Positions 8,565 through 17,635 of a stretch of DNA of 64,000 bases are shown piece after piece (the first letter of the stretch is position 1; each line of letters starts with the position of its first letter). The stretch lies in the NCBI RefSeq assembly GCF_902498825.1, contig NZ_LR701459.1, positions 3,788,564-3,852,563 on the forward strand, written 5' to 3'. The notes under the pieces are model-generated. The model had not been told where the DNA came from, did no database searches, and saw nothing but the letters and a program-made list of their open reading frames with translations. Source of the stretch: Rhizobium sp. EC-SD404 (lineage in GTDB: Bacteria; Pseudomonadota; Alphaproteobacteria; Rhizobiales; Rhizobiaceae). The position numbers were made by a program, and so were the translations under genes.

Positions 8565-10654
8565 GAGATCGAACCCAGAACCTTGATCTCGAGTCCCTTG
8601 GCGATCTCCACATGCGAAATGACGGGCATGGTCGCAAAGAGGCGTTCGATGATCATGCGCACGTAAGGCCGCGCATCGGGCGCAGTGACGAGCACGAAAG
8701 GACGACCCTTGTCCAACTCCTCGCGGATGACCTTCGTGGCCTGATCGCTGAATTCTTCCAGATGGCGCGGATCGATATCGAATTCGACGACCTCGCCCTT
8801 GTTGTCCCGCTTGAGCGCCTGGTGGAAGGCGAGATCCCAGCGGTTGCCAAGACGTAGCACGCGCAGGACGCCGTTCTCGGCCAGATCGCCGCACAATTGC
8901 TGGGCCATCCGGATGCGCACGTGCTCGACGATCTGCTCGGTCTTGCGCACATGCGGCGCGAGTTCAGCAACCGCTTCGATGATGAGATGCAGGTTTCGAA
9001 TCGAGACGCGCTCGGCAAGCAGCAGCTTCAGCACGGCCTGCAGGCCCGAATAGGTCATGTGCGACGAGCAGATTTCGTCAGCGAGCTTCTTGTACTCGGG
9101 GTCGAGCCGTTCGAGTAGAACCTTCATGTCCTTGTAGGACAAAAGCTGCGGCAAATTGTTGCGAATGACTTCGCTCATATGCGTCAGCACGACGGAAACG
9201 TTGTCGATCGGCTGAAAGCCTTCACGCTTGAGGTCTTCGGTGAAGCTTTCGGGCATCGAAATCGCGGGCATGCCGAAAGCGGGCTCGCGGATATCGTCGC
9301 CCGGCACGCTCGGCATGCGGCCGGCCTGCTTGACCACCATCACCTCACCCACCCGCAGCTCGTTTGCGGCAACGACCGTTCCGTGGATGCGGATCTGGTA
9401 GCCCTTCTGAGGCACCGAATAGTCGTCGCTGACCTTGATCTCGGGCACGACGAAACCGTACTGCATCGCGAACTTCTTGCGCATTTTGCCGACGCGGAAC
9501 GCCAGTTCCTGATGCGCGCCGAGCAGCCGCGACGAGACGTGCTTGCCGAGCAGAAGCTCGACTTCGGCGGTCTTCAGCACGGACTTGACCGAGTCCTTTT
9601 CCTTCGCCTGCTCTTCCATCTTCGTGCTGCGCTCGACCTCGGCCTCCGCAAGCTTCACCGCTTCGATCTGCCGTGGAATGACCCAGCCACCAAAAGCCAT
9701 GACGCCGCCAAGCGCCACGAATGGAAGGAACGGCAGGCCTGGCATGATCGCGAGCACGAACATCAGCACGGCCGCGACGATCAGCGCCTTCGGATAGTGG
9801 CTGAGCTGACCGATGACGGCCTGATCGGCCGAACCTGTCGTGCCACCGCGTGCCACCAGGAGGCCAGCGGCCAGTGAGACGATCAGCGCGGGGATCTGCG
9901 TGACGAGACCATCGCCGACGGACAGGCGCACGAAGACGTCGGCCGCTTCGCCGATCGGCATGTCGTGGCGCGTATAGCCGATGATGATGCCGCCGAAAAT
10001 GTTGATGGCGGTAATCAAAAGCCCGGCAATCGCATCGCCGCGAACGAATTTGGACGCACCATCCATCGAACCGAAGAAGGAGCTTTCCTCTTCCAGCTCC
10101 TTGCGGCGGTGCTGCGCTTCCTTCTCGTCGATGATGCCCGCCGACAGGTCGGCATCGATCGACATCTGTTTGCCGGGGATCGCGTCCAGCGTGAAGCGGG
10201 CGCCGACTTCCGCGATGCGCGTGGCGCCCTTGGTGATGACGATGAAGTTCACGACGATCAGAATCAGGAACACGATCAGGCCGATGACGAAGTCGCCGGA
10301 CATGACGAGGTTCGCAAAGCCATGAATCACGCTGCCCGCGGCATCTGTGCCTTCATGGCCCTGGGACAGGATGATACGGGTCGTCGCGATGTTCATCGCA
10401 AGCCGCAGCATCGTCGCAATCAGAAGAATCGTCGGAAACGACGAGAACTCGAGCGGACGCTGGATCCACAGCGAGACCATAAGGATCAGGACCGACAGCG
10501 CGATCGAGAACGCGAGGCCCATGTCGATGAGGATAGGTGGAAGCGGCAGGAACAGGATCGCGAGGATCGCGACGATCCCGAGCGCGAAGCCCACGTCGCG
10601 GCCTTGCTTCTTGGGAAATGCCGGAGAAAGGGCCTGGATTTGCGCCATCGTCAC
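8561..10654 (-). CDS. flhA: Flagellar export gate protein FlhA
   Basis: 697-residue export gate component. The N-terminal half has about eight membrane segments with the FHIPEP-type conserved region between them ([19 protein letters not shown]). The C-terminal half is the cytosolic docking platform for substrates and chaperones. ATG 10654 and a second ATG two codons later both fit. It lies 119 bp downstream of fliQ and has its own candidate promoter element at 10723-10746. It is followed by fliR with a 4-base overlap. Confidence 0.97.
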   Translation of the reverse strand: MTMAQIQALSPAFPKKQGRDVGFALGIVAILAILFLPLPPILIDMGLAFSIALSVLILMVSLWIQRPLEFSSFPTILLIATMLRLAMNIATTRIILSQGHEGTDAAGSVIHGFANLVMSGDFVIGLIVFLILIVVNFIVITKGATRIAEVGARFTLDAIPGKQMSIDADLSAGIIDEKEAQHRRKELEEESSFFGSMDGASKFVRGDAIAGLLITAINIFGGIIIGYTRHDMPIGEAADVFVRLSVGDGLVTQIPALIVSLAAGLLVARGGTTGSADQAVIGQLSHYPKALIVAAVLMFVLAIMPGLPFLPFVALGGVMAFGGWVIPRQIEAVKLAEAEVERSTKMEEQAKEKDSVKSVLKTAEVELLLGKHVSSRLLGAHQELAFRVGKMRKKFAMQYGFVVPEIKVSDDYSVPQKGYQIRIHGTVVAANELRVGEVMVVKQAGRMPSVPGDDIREPAFGMPAISMPESFTEDLKREGFQPIDNVSVVLTHMSEVIRNNLPQLLSYKDMKVLLERLDPEYKKLADEICSSHMTYSGLQAVLKLLLAERVSIRNLHLIIEAVAELAPHVRKTEQIVEHVRIRMAQQLCGDLAENGVLRVLRLGNRWDLAFHQALKRDNKGEVVEFDIDPRHLEEFSDQATKVIREELDKGRPFVLVTAPDARPYVRMIIERLFATMPVISHVEIAKGLEIKVLGSIS

Positions 10655-10722
10655 TGCCGTCCGCTTCGGGCCGGTCGCACGGACGCGTCATGCGTCGGTG
10701 TTAGAGACCGCCAGGAAGAGAC

Positions 10723-10746
10723 CTAACGAGCGAAGCTTGTGCGAGC
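10723..10746 (-). promoter_or_regulatory. Candidate class II flagellar promoter element upstream of flhA
   Basis: On the minus strand this reads GCTCGCACAAG, ten bases, then TAG. It is one of seven elements in the window with the plan YTCRCGCAAG-N10-TA, and the only one with CACAAG instead of CGCAAG. TAG lies 68 bases before the flhA ATG. Located between fliQ and flhA, it would make flhA-fliR a separate transcription unit. Confidence 0.6.
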
Positions 10747-10773
10747 ATTTCGACGGGCCGCGGGAGGCCCTGA

Positions 10774-11040
10774 CTAAAAGCCGCTCTCAATGCGCGAGAA
10801 GACGATATTGGTGAAAAGCGAAATCTGCGCCCCGACGAACGGCGCCGAAATGGCGACGGTGACGAGGATCGCGACGATCTTTGGAACGAAGGTCAGGGTG
10901 ATTTCCTGAACCTGCGTAAGGGCCTGAATGAAGGCGATACCGACACCGACGACCATGGCGACGAGCACCGCCGGCCCAGAGGCCACGATGATCGTCCAGA
11001 TGGCATTCTGAACCAGTTCGAGAGCGTCTGCTTCATTCAT
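10774..11040 (-). CDS. fliQ: Flagellar export gate protein FliQ
   Basis: 88 residues with two membrane helices (about 14-38 and 52-76), the normal size for FliQ, the small repeated subunit of the FliPQR gate. The N terminus MNEADALELVQNAIW and the middle FIQALTQVQEITLTFVPK are family-typical. It starts 11 bases after the flgD stop and closes the flgE-to-fliQ gene string. Confidence 0.95.
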   Translation of the reverse strand: MNEADALELVQNAIWTIIVASGPAVLVAMVVGVGIAFIQALTQVQEITLTFVPKIVAILVTVAISAPFVGAQISLFTNIVFSRIESGF

Positions 11041-11051
11041 GGCACGATGCC

Positions 11052-11456
11052 TCAGCTGATGGAAACGCCCGACGTCACATCGATCTTCTTGCCGTCTTCG
11101 AGGATCGCAGTGATCCCGTCGGCACGCAAGAGAACCTCCTTGACGACGCCCGAGGTCAGGCCGTCTGTCGAGGTCAGCGTCCGACCGATGACGGCGTTGG
11201 CCTCCGACAATGCGGACGATTGAAGCAGCATTTCGAGCCGCCTGTTCGTCTGGATCGTCTGCTCGACCTGGGAGAAGGTCGCCAGCTGTGCGATCTGCTG
11301 GGTCGAATCCATCGGCTCCGTCGGATCCTGGTTGCGCATCTGCGCGACCAGAAGCTGAAGGAAGTTGTCGTAGTCGAGCATGGCGTTCTCAGACGCCTGC
11401 TGCGATTTGGGCGTCGCCGTATTCGTCGTCGCGCTACCTGTCGCCCCTACCTCCAT
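11052..11456 (-). CDS. flgD: Hook capping protein FlgD (short rhizobial form)
   Basis: Scaffold that caps the growing hook. 134 residues, much shorter than the approximately 230 of enterics, because the C-terminal tudor/Fn3 region is reduced. The conserved N-terminal block is intact ([20 protein letters not shown], followed by [18 protein letters not shown]). Its ATG lies within the end of flbT (10-base overlap), so it is coupled to it. Short FlgD is usual in Rhizobiales. Confidence 0.93.
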   Translation of the reverse strand: MEVGATGSATTNTATPKSQQASENAMLDYDNFLQLLVAQMRNQDPTEPMDSTQQIAQLATFSQVEQTIQTNRRLEMLLQSSALSEANAVIGRTLTSTDGLTSGVVKEVLLRADGITAILEDGKKIDVTSGVSIS

Positions 11457-11896
11457 GGCGCAATCTCCTTCTGGATCGCGGTGATCGTTGCCGGCGTCAT
11501 CTCGGGGGTGTTCAGAACATCATCCTCGAGGGGGTAGAGCTTGCGGATCATCTTGAGCGCTTCAAAAGGCTTCTTGCCGGAAACGACTTCGTCGATCAGC
11601 TTCAACTGCGTGCGGATTTCTTCGTTGTGGAAGCAGTTCAAGAGCATCATGATCGACTTCTTGAACATGTTCATCGACTGATCCGCCCCTTCCGGGTTGA
11701 TCAGCATCATCTGCACGATGAAATAGAGCTGCCTGAGCGGCGTCGTCGCATCTTCCGGCTGAAGAACATGGTTTTCCAGAAGGAACGTGACGTCGTTGAG
11801 GAACTCGAGTGATACCTTGCGGTCGACCCTAAGGACGGCGCCGTTGATGAAGATTCTTTCGCCGCTCTTCAGCGAAATCCGGAGCGAACTCTTCAT
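11447..11896 (-). CDS. flbT: Flagellin synthesis post-transcriptional regulator FlbT
   Basis: 149 residues. FlbT binds flagellin mRNA leaders in Caulobacter and controls their translation and decay together with FlaF. The start [21 protein letters not shown] is characteristic. A helical core follows that covers the rest. The start overlaps the flaF stop (ATGA), and the end overlaps the flgD start. Here the likely targets are the two flagellin genes at 30220-32393, both of which have long leaders. Confidence 0.93.
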   Translation of the reverse strand: MKSSLRISLKSGERIFINGAVLRVDRKVSLEFLNDVTFLLENHVLQPEDATTPLRQLYFIVQMMLINPEGADQSMNMFKKSIMMLLNCFHNEEIRTQLKLIDEVVSGKKPFEALKMIRKLYPLEDDVLNTPEMTPATITAIQKEIAPWR

Positions 11897-12240
11897 TTCA
11901 ATCCATCCCTGATGATCGACGAGATGTCGATGATGCCTTCGAAGTTCTCGGACTCGCCCTTCCGGATCTTGTCGCTCTCGCGCAGAATCCAGAAGCCGAC
12001 GGAGATCAGATTTGCCTTGAGCGAAAGGTCGAGCTCATTGTCCGGCGCGTTCAGGTCTTCGATGAATCGCATCCAGACGCGATTGGTGAAGTAGAGAGCC
12101 TCGATCGCATCTCGGGATTTCGGTCCCGCCCTGCGCGCGCGCTCGAGAAGGCCGATGGACCTGTCGAGAACCTGCCGCTCCCGGTCCTTCGATTCAGCAA
12201 CATCATCCTGCTGTATCTCGGCATAAGAAAACTGATACAT
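11893..12240 (-). CDS. flaF: Flagellin secretion chaperone / regulator FlaF
   Basis: 115 residues, helical, with the family start [13 protein letters not shown]. FlaF is needed for flagellin secretion in alphaproteobacteria and acts opposite to FlbT in Caulobacter, where it replaces the missing FliS. No fliS is present in this window, in line with that. It lies 49 bp downstream of flgL and is coupled to flbT. If flagellins are glycosylated by the FlmG-type enzyme here, FlaF-flagellin complexes are a plausible substrate form. Confidence 0.92.
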   Translation of the reverse strand: MYQFSYAEIQQDDVAESKDRERQVLDRSIGLLERARRAGPKSRDAIEALYFTNRVWMRFIEDLNAPDNELDLSLKANLISVGFWILRESDKIRKGESENFEGIIDISSIIRDGLK

Positions 12241-12289
12241 TCAGCTCGCCTTGTCATGTGTTGCGCCAATGCCGGAACGGCACGAGCGG

Positions 12290-13342
12290 CTAGAGGAAGT
12301 TCAACAAGCTCATCTGCTGGATACGCGCGGTCAGCGCGTATGACGCTTCCATCTGGGTGAGCAGTGTATTCATGCGTGTTGCAGCCTCGTAGGGATCGAC
12401 GCCTTCGAGTTCGCCGATATAGACCGCAACGATATCTTTCTGGGTACGCAGGCTCACATTGGCCTTCGTCACCCGCATCTCGGCGACACCAAGCTCGGCG
12501 CGCTGCTCGTCGATCGACGTGATCGCGCTGCCGGCCATGCTGATCACCGAGTCGCTGAGCGCCGCCCGCGTCTCGCTGTTCCAGTTCCCGCCGACGAGTT
12601 CGCTGCCGACGACGGCGGCCATGGCGAATTGCCGGAAGCCCGTGTTGTTGGCGTTGGTCGAACTCTGGATCACCTCCGAACCGTTGATCCGGTTCGTCAG
12701 ATTGGTGTCGGATGCGCTCGACCAGTTGGTGTTCCATTCGGGACCCTCGAACATCGCTTTGACGTCGGTATCGAGGAAATCCGTGAGATCGGCTGCCGTA
12801 ATCGTTTCCGTCTGTGGATCGTTCTGGGAGAAGCCGAAGCGATTCTGAAACAGATCATCAAACGCAGCTTTGGCAGGGGAGCCAGGCGCGAAATAGTCGT
12901 TCATCGGCCGAACGTCGGTATTCACTCCGGCAAAGAGATATTCGCCGCTGTTTGACGTGTTCGCCAGCGCTGCGAAATTGCCGAGTGCACCGTTGATGGT
13001 CTGCTGCGCGACTTTCACCAGTGACTCGTTCTCGCCGTCACTGAGCGTGATCAATGTATCCAGCATCTGCTGCGCACTCTCAGACATCTGTCCGAGAACG
13101 ACCTGCGAAGACGACAGTCGCTGACCGACCAGAGCGTTGGTATCGAGGACGGCGTCGATACGCGCAACTTCGCGGTTGAGCGAGATCGAGCGCGTCGACT
13201 TCGAGCCGAGGGCCAGGCCCACATCAGCATATCGATTGGTGACGACTTCCTGCTGCCGATCGGTCACCTCCGCCTGTGCGCGCTGGATCGCGAGGCGGAC
13301 TGCGTTCTGCATTGCGCTGGTCGAGACGAAGGTTGTCTTCAT
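12290..13342 (-). CDS. flgL: Hook-filament junction protein FlgL
   Basis: 350 residues, the second junction protein (HAP3) between hook and filament. It shows flagellin-like N-terminal (about 5-140) and C-terminal (about 270-350) coiled regions around a variable centre. The C-terminal end, with ALTARIQQMSLLNFL, is the typical HAP3/flagellin D0 helix. It follows flgK by 4 bases. It is probably exported with the help of the FlgN-like chaperone. Confidence 0.93.
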   Translation of the reverse strand: MKTTFVSTSAMQNAVRLAIQRAQAEVTDRQQEVVTNRYADVGLALGSKSTRSISLNREVARIDAVLDTNALVGQRLSSSQVVLGQMSESAQQMLDTLITLSDGENESLVKVAQQTINGALGNFAALANTSNSGEYLFAGVNTDVRPMNDYFAPGSPAKAAFDDLFQNRFGFSQNDPQTETITAADLTDFLDTDVKAMFEGPEWNTNWSSASDTNLTNRINGSEVIQSSTNANNTGFRQFAMAAVVGSELVGGNWNSETRAALSDSVISMAGSAITSIDEQRAELGVAEMRVTKANVSLRTQKDIVAVYIGELEGVDPYEAATRMNTLLTQMEASYALTARIQQMSLLNFL

Positions 13343-13346
13343 GATC

Positions 13347-14798
13347 TTAGCCCGACACTCTCAAAAGCGTGTCAATCATCTCGTCCACCGCAGTAATGAT
13401 GCGGGTGGATGCCTTATAGGATTGCTCCAGCTCCAGGAGCTTGGCCATCTCTTCGTCGATGTTGACGCCGGTGGCATTGGAAAGCGCCTGGGTGGTTCGA
13501 TAGTAAGAAGCGTTCTTGTTCTCGGCAGCCGTGTTCGCCTGCTGGCGCAGGCTTTCCATCCAGCCGACCGAGCTTGCACCGAAATCGATCAATGACGCGC
13601 TGTTGCCGATCTGGGCGTTCACATCGAAATTCACGGGCAGGGAAATCTGCGTCACCAGACCTTCGACCAGCGACGAGAAGCCAGCGCCACCATCGACATT
13701 GACAATGTAGTCTGCGCCGTTAGCTCCGCCGTCACGAAGCAGGAAAGCGTCGCCGGCCGGTTGGATGTATGCCGCATTGACCGAAAGCGACATCGCCATG
13801 CCGGGCACGATCGTGCCGTCCGCCGGGATCGTGCCGCTACCCCAAGTGAAAAGACCTGGCAGATCAACACCGCCGGACTGCGAAACTTCGCGGAATGTGG
13901 TGACCAGCGCGCGCGACATCTCGTCCAGTTGCGCCTGGTAGGTCGGCGCGATGGAATCACGAACTTGGATCAGTGCCCCCAACGAGCCGGATGCGGTCGT
14001 TGCGCCGCCCTCGCCCGCATTGAGCGGTACACCATCGATCAGGACCGCATTTCCAGTGGTGGTCGCGTCAAACCCGTTTGTGCGTTGGAAGGTCACGTCG
14101 CGCGGCACGGTTTCGAAGAGCGTGGCGCCCTCCTTGGTGTAAAGCGCGATGTCGTTGTTGGGACGCTTCACCACCGTTACGCCGATGATTTCGGAAATGC
14201 GCTTCAGCAGCCCGTCGCGGCTATCCAGTGCATCGGACGCGTCATCACCGCTGCGGGTCGCATTTCTTATGTCGTTGTTGACGACCTCGAACTCACCGAG
14301 CAGCTTGTTGAGGTCCTCGACCTGCCGTGAAATTTCGGTGTCGGTTTGCAGACGCATCTTCTGCAGATCGATGGACGACTGGCGAATGCCGTCGGCGACG
14401 AGAATCGCATCCGACACCGCTGCCTGGGCGGCGCTCGTGTTGCTTGGCTGCGAGGCGAACAGCTGAAGCGAGTCTCGGAGCGACCCCATGAGAGCAGCTG
14501 GCGCGTTCTCGAAATCATTGCCGCCGATCAGCGCCCGGATCTGGTCGATGCCGTCGAGCAGCGCGTTCTGACCGCTGGCCGACGATGTCGACACGAGACT
14601 GTCGCGAAAAAGAACGTCGTTGGTGGCGCGCGAGATGTTGACGACCTGTGCGCCCCACCCGTTGCTCGCAAGCGTGGCGGATCGCCGGACATAGTTCTCT
14701 GAAGCTGCATTCGAGATATTTCGAGACACGATCGACGTCTGCGTCGATGTGTTCGATAGGATCGATTGAGCCGTATTGAGTGCCGATGTCAGAGACAT
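13347..14798 (-). CDS. flgK: Hook-filament junction protein FlgK
   Basis: 483 residues, first junction protein (HAP1). It begins with the D0 helix MSLTSALNTAQSILSNTSTQ and the conserved SRNISNAASENYVRR stretch, and ends in a coiled-coil D0 region (EEMAKLLELEQSYKASTRII). The length is within the rhizobial range. It is 21 bp downstream of flgE and just before flgL. Confidence 0.95.
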   Translation of the reverse strand: MSLTSALNTAQSILSNTSTQTSIVSRNISNAASENYVRRSATLASNGWGAQVVNISRATNDVLFRDSLVSTSSASGQNALLDGIDQIRALIGGNDFENAPAALMGSLRDSLQLFASQPSNTSAAQAAVSDAILVADGIRQSSIDLQKMRLQTDTEISRQVEDLNKLLGEFEVVNNDIRNATRSGDDASDALDSRDGLLKRISEIIGVTVVKRPNNDIALYTKEGATLFETVPRDVTFQRTNGFDATTTGNAVLIDGVPLNAGEGGATTASGSLGALIQVRDSIAPTYQAQLDEMSRALVTTFREVSQSGGVDLPGLFTWGSGTIPADGTIVPGMAMSLSVNAAYIQPAGDAFLLRDGGANGADYIVNVDGGAGFSSLVEGLVTQISLPVNFDVNAQIGNSASLIDFGASSVGWMESLRQQANTAAENKNASYYRTTQALSNATGVNIDEEMAKLLELEQSYKASTRIITAVDEMIDTLLRVSG

Positions 14799-14819
14799 GC
14801 CAAAACCTTGAAAGACGAA

Positions 14820-16052
14820 TTATCGTTTCAGATTGACCAGGATTTCCATCAGGTCCGAACCCGTCTGGAAGACCTTCGAATTGGCCGTATAGCTGCGCTG
14901 GGATTCGATCATGCTGGTGAGCTCTTCCGCGATATCGACGTTGGAGCCTTCCAAAGCACTGGAGATGACCGAACCGAAATTGCCGCTCTCGGCGAAACCG
15001 GTGACGATCACGCCGGAATCGACGCCCTGAGTGTAGACGTTACCAGCCAGCGGCTGCAGCTTGTCCGGGCTCTGAACATTGGCCATGGCCAGGCGATAAA
15101 GCGGCTTGAGGTCGCCGTTCTCGTACTGGCCGTAGACGATGCCGTCTGAGCTGATTTCGACGCTTTCGAGCTTGCTCGGCGCACTGCCGTTCACACCGGC
15201 ATCAGCGACGTCGTAGGGATAGCCGAGCGCAGTCATCCGGCCAATGTCCATGTCTATGATCGGCGAAGTGGGATCAAGCGGATTCAAACTGAACTGCATG
15301 CTTTCCGTGCTGGTCAGCTGACCAGCTTCGAATACCAATTCCACGGGCTCTGAAGGCAACGGAACATTTAGTTCACCACCACCGTCACGGCGTCTTACAT
15401 TCATTTTCCAGATTTCAGGAACATTGTTTTCCGGATCGGCTTCCTGGGTTTTGGTGTAAACCAAGTCTACCAGAACTGTGTTGCCGACATTATCAAAGAC
15501 CGCAAGCGAACTGCTAACCGTCTCACCGGGAAGTGCGCCCGACGGCAAATTGCCGGCGAAATTGCCTTCGGTTGATGCCGTTGCGCTCAAATTGCCCTGG
15601 CCGATATTGACCGGTGACAGCCCATCGAAACCGTTGACGACGGTCTGAGGTGTTCCGTTGCCATCGTAAGGGTAGCCGAGCAGCGTGAAACCGGCGGCGT
15701 TCACCAGTTCGCCGCTGCCATTCGGCACGAACGAGCCGGCACGTGTGAGGAATGGGTCGCCATTGCCATTTTCAACGATGAAGAAGCCAGGGCCCTCGAT
15801 CGCGAGATCGGTTGCCGAGGACGTGAACTCAAGCTCACCCTGCTTGTTCACGTTGTAGCGAACGTCTGTCGTCACTGCGCCGGAATTGTAGGAGCCGGAA
15901 GAGCCTGGAAGGATCAACGACGAGAACTCGGTCGAGGCCCGTTTGTAGCCTGCCGTATCGGAGTTCGCGATGTTCTCTGCAACCGTGCTGAGCCGGTTAG
16001 CCTGCGCGTTCATTCCCGATACGCCGGTGCGCATCATGCCGTTGAGACTCAT
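14820..16052 (-). CDS. flgE: Flagellar hook protein FlgE
   Basis: 410 residues forming the universal-joint hook. The N-terminal motif NRLSTVAENIANSDTAGYKR is the Flg_bb_rod signature. The C-terminal D0 helix (SNVDIAEELTSMIESQRSYT, then a KVFQTGSDLMEILVNLKR-type end) is also diagnostic. It is the first gene of the flgE-flgK-flgL-flaF-flbT-flgD-fliQ string, with a candidate class II promoter element only 35 bp upstream. Confidence 0.96.
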   Translation of the reverse strand: MSLNGMMRTGVSGMNAQANRLSTVAENIANSDTAGYKRASTEFSSLILPGSSGSYNSGAVTTDVRYNVNKQGELEFTSSATDLAIEGPGFFIVENGNGDPFLTRAGSFVPNGSGELVNAAGFTLLGYPYDGNGTPQTVVNGFDGLSPVNIGQGNLSATASTEGNFAGNLPSGALPGETVSSSLAVFDNVGNTVLVDLVYTKTQEADPENNVPEIWKMNVRRRDGGGELNVPLPSEPVELVFEAGQLTSTESMQFSLNPLDPTSPIIDMDIGRMTALGYPYDVADAGVNGSAPSKLESVEISSDGIVYGQYENGDLKPLYRLAMANVQSPDKLQPLAGNVYTQGVDSGVIVTGFAESGNFGSVISSALEGSNVDIAEELTSMIESQRSYTANSKVFQTGSDLMEILVNLKR

Positions 16053-16087
16053 CGATCAGACCCTTTGTAGATTGCTTGGGAACGATG

Positions 16088-16111
16088 CTATGGGCCCTGG
16101 CTTGCGCGAAC
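16088..16111 (-). promoter_or_regulatory. Candidate class II flagellar promoter element upstream of flgE
   Basis: On the minus strand this reads GTTCGCGCAAG, ten bases, then TAG, matching the seven-member pattern YTCRCGCAAG-N10-TA. The TAG lies 35 bases upstream of the flgE ATG, inside the 92-bp gap between rem and flgE. Confidence 0.6.
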
Positions 16112-16144
16112 CTGACAGAGGTCGCCGCCGGGCCGAAAGATCGG

Positions 16145-16816
16145 CTAGTCCCAGTCGATGCAGTAGCCGAGGAATCTCTTGGAATCGATCGGGTCGACGC
16201 CGAGCTTGTTGCGCAGTTTCTTGCGCAGCTTGCTGATGTGGCTTTCGACGACATTCTCTTCGACGTCTTCGTCGAAGATGCCGTAAATGGCATTGAATAT
16301 CTGTCCCTTGGTGACACGCTTGCCACGGTTGGCGACAAGATACTCTAAGATGCGCCGCTCTCTGCGGGGCAGCGCGAATGTGTTGCCTTCGATTTCCGGG
16401 TCGCGACCATCCGAGAACACACGGATCGAGCCGATGTCCGTATGGTTGACCATCGACTTCAAGCGTCGGCGGATGGCTGCCGCACGCGCCAAAATTTCCC
16501 TGGGATGAACCGGGTTGCGAACGACATCGTCGACGCCGCTGTCATAGAGAGCCAGCGTGGCTTCGAGAGAATGCGTATCGTTGACCGCGATCACCGGTGC
16601 TGCGGACCGGCTGCGAATAGCCCGAGGCAGTTCGAAGCTTGAATTTGACTTGCCGATCAGAAAGGCCTCGACCGCATCGAGATCCGTATCCGCCGCCGTG
16701 TGAACCCACGCCTGAAACTCACGAGGCTCAAAGCTTGCGGACGGCACACCCTCCCGTCCGAAAAGCGATTTAAAGCCTTCCGTCACGAGCTCTCGCTCGT
16801 CAACCACAACGATCAT
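16145..16816 (-). CDS. rem: OmpR-type flagellar master regulator Rem (FtcR)
   Basis: 223 residues, the two-component-like activator that in Sinorhizobium (Rem) and Brucella (FtcR) switches on flagellar structural and motor genes downstream of VisNR. The C-terminal winged helix spans about 125-223 ([20 protein letters not shown], and [18 protein letters not shown] as recognition region). The receiver domain is degenerate. The residues around 53-56 show no phospho-acceptor Asp (AFLIGK), and the usual Lys-Pro near residue 101 reads RNP. Activity is therefore probably not controlled by phosphorylation. It lies between flgE and a 264-bp upstream gap with a CtrA-like element 30 bp before its start. 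Confidence 0.92.
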   Translation of the reverse strand: MIVVVDERELVTEGFKSLFGREGVPSASFEPREFQAWVHTAADTDLDAVEAFLIGKSNSSFELPRAIRSRSAAPVIAVNDTHSLEATLALYDSGVDDVVRNPVHPREILARAAAIRRRLKSMVNHTDIGSIRVFSDGRDPEIEGNTFALPRRERRILEYLVANRGKRVTKGQIFNAIYGIFDEDVEENVVESHISKLRKKLRNKLGVDPIDSKRFLGYCIDWD

Positions 16817-16846
16817 TGTCGCCCCCGAATCACCGCACCCATCGCG

Positions 16847-16861
16847 TTAACCACGTTTTAC
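16847..16861. promoter_or_regulatory. CtrA-like element upstream of rem
   Basis: TTAA, seven bases, TTAC; the alphaproteobacterial CtrA consensus is TTAA-N7-TTAA. It is 30 bp before the rem ATG. A weaker second match (TTAA-N7-TAAA) is at 16993-17007. The rest of the gap 16817-17080 is AT-rich and holds nothing else that I can name. Four similar elements occur elsewhere in the window. Confidence 0.5.
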
Positions 16862-17080
16862 GAATCGTGAGATTCTGGAACAACTACAGGAAATATTAAT
16901 GCATTCTGGCAGTTGCGACGGGGCTGCGTGCTGATTTGATACTAGATGTAGTGACCACACCCCTCTACGGCACAAATTTCCTTTGGAAAAAGTTAACAAC
17001 GCCTAAATTTGGCCTTGCCGGCCACAATTCGATGAACTGTTTGCTAAATCAATTTTAGGTTGAATTTCCAACTTTGAATG

Positions 17081-17635
17081 TCACGTGCAGAATGCACGGG
17101 CACCCGGCGTCCACTGCCCGTAGCCCGTCGCCACCAGATTACTGATGACACGGCACACGTAACGCTTCTGGGCGGGGTCGTTGTTGGGGCCGGCGTGGTA
17201 GCGCGCGACTGCCATCGTCCAACTTTCATGCCGCCCTTTCAGCTCGTGCAGAAACCGCGCCGCATAGCGAACATTGGTATGCGGATCGAGCATGGCATCG
17301 ACCGAGACGAACTGGTCGCGGTGATAGTGATGGTTGATTTGCATGCAGCCAAGATCGACGAGCACTTTCCCTTGTGACAAAGCGTCGTTCAGGACACCCA
17401 CCGCTTCGCTCTTCGATCGTGCGAAATGAGCTTTGCCTTCGACATTGAGTGCGAAGGGCTGTAGCGAGCCGCGCATCCCGGTTTCAGTCAATCCGACGGA
17501 ATAGAGAATGCCGACAGGAATGTCGTAAGCTTCGGCGGCTTCGGCGATCTCGGCTTCGCAGCTTGCCGCTGAAGCCTCAGTCACCTGGCTAGAGATACAC
17601 ATCGCCAGAAGCAGTGCGATCAGTCCTGCGCGCAT
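17081..17635 (-). CDS. Secreted lytic transglycosylase (flagellar cluster)
   Basis: 184 residues from ATG 17635, which has GGGAG six bases upstream; ATG 17641 is an alternative. The signal peptide is MRAGLIALLLAMC ending near ASA (about residue 23). The mature enzyme is an SLT-type goose-lysozyme fold. The catalytic Glu lies in SVGLTETGMRGSLQPFALNVEG, followed by DLGCMQINHHYH and NVRYAARFL. It would cleave peptidoglycan to let the rod pass. Its first codons overlap the end of fliK/motD by 47 bases, so it is coupled to that gene. This is the probable partner of the hydrolase-less FlgJ. Confidence 0.88.
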   Translation of the reverse strand: MRAGLIALLLAMCISSQVTEASAASCEAEIAEAAEAYDIPVGILYSVGLTETGMRGSLQPFALNVEGKAHFARSKSEAVGVLNDALSQGKVLVDLGCMQINHHYHRDQFVSVDAMLDPHTNVRYAARFLHELKGRHESWTMAVARYHAGPNNDPAQKRYVCRVISNLVATGYGQWTPGARAFCT

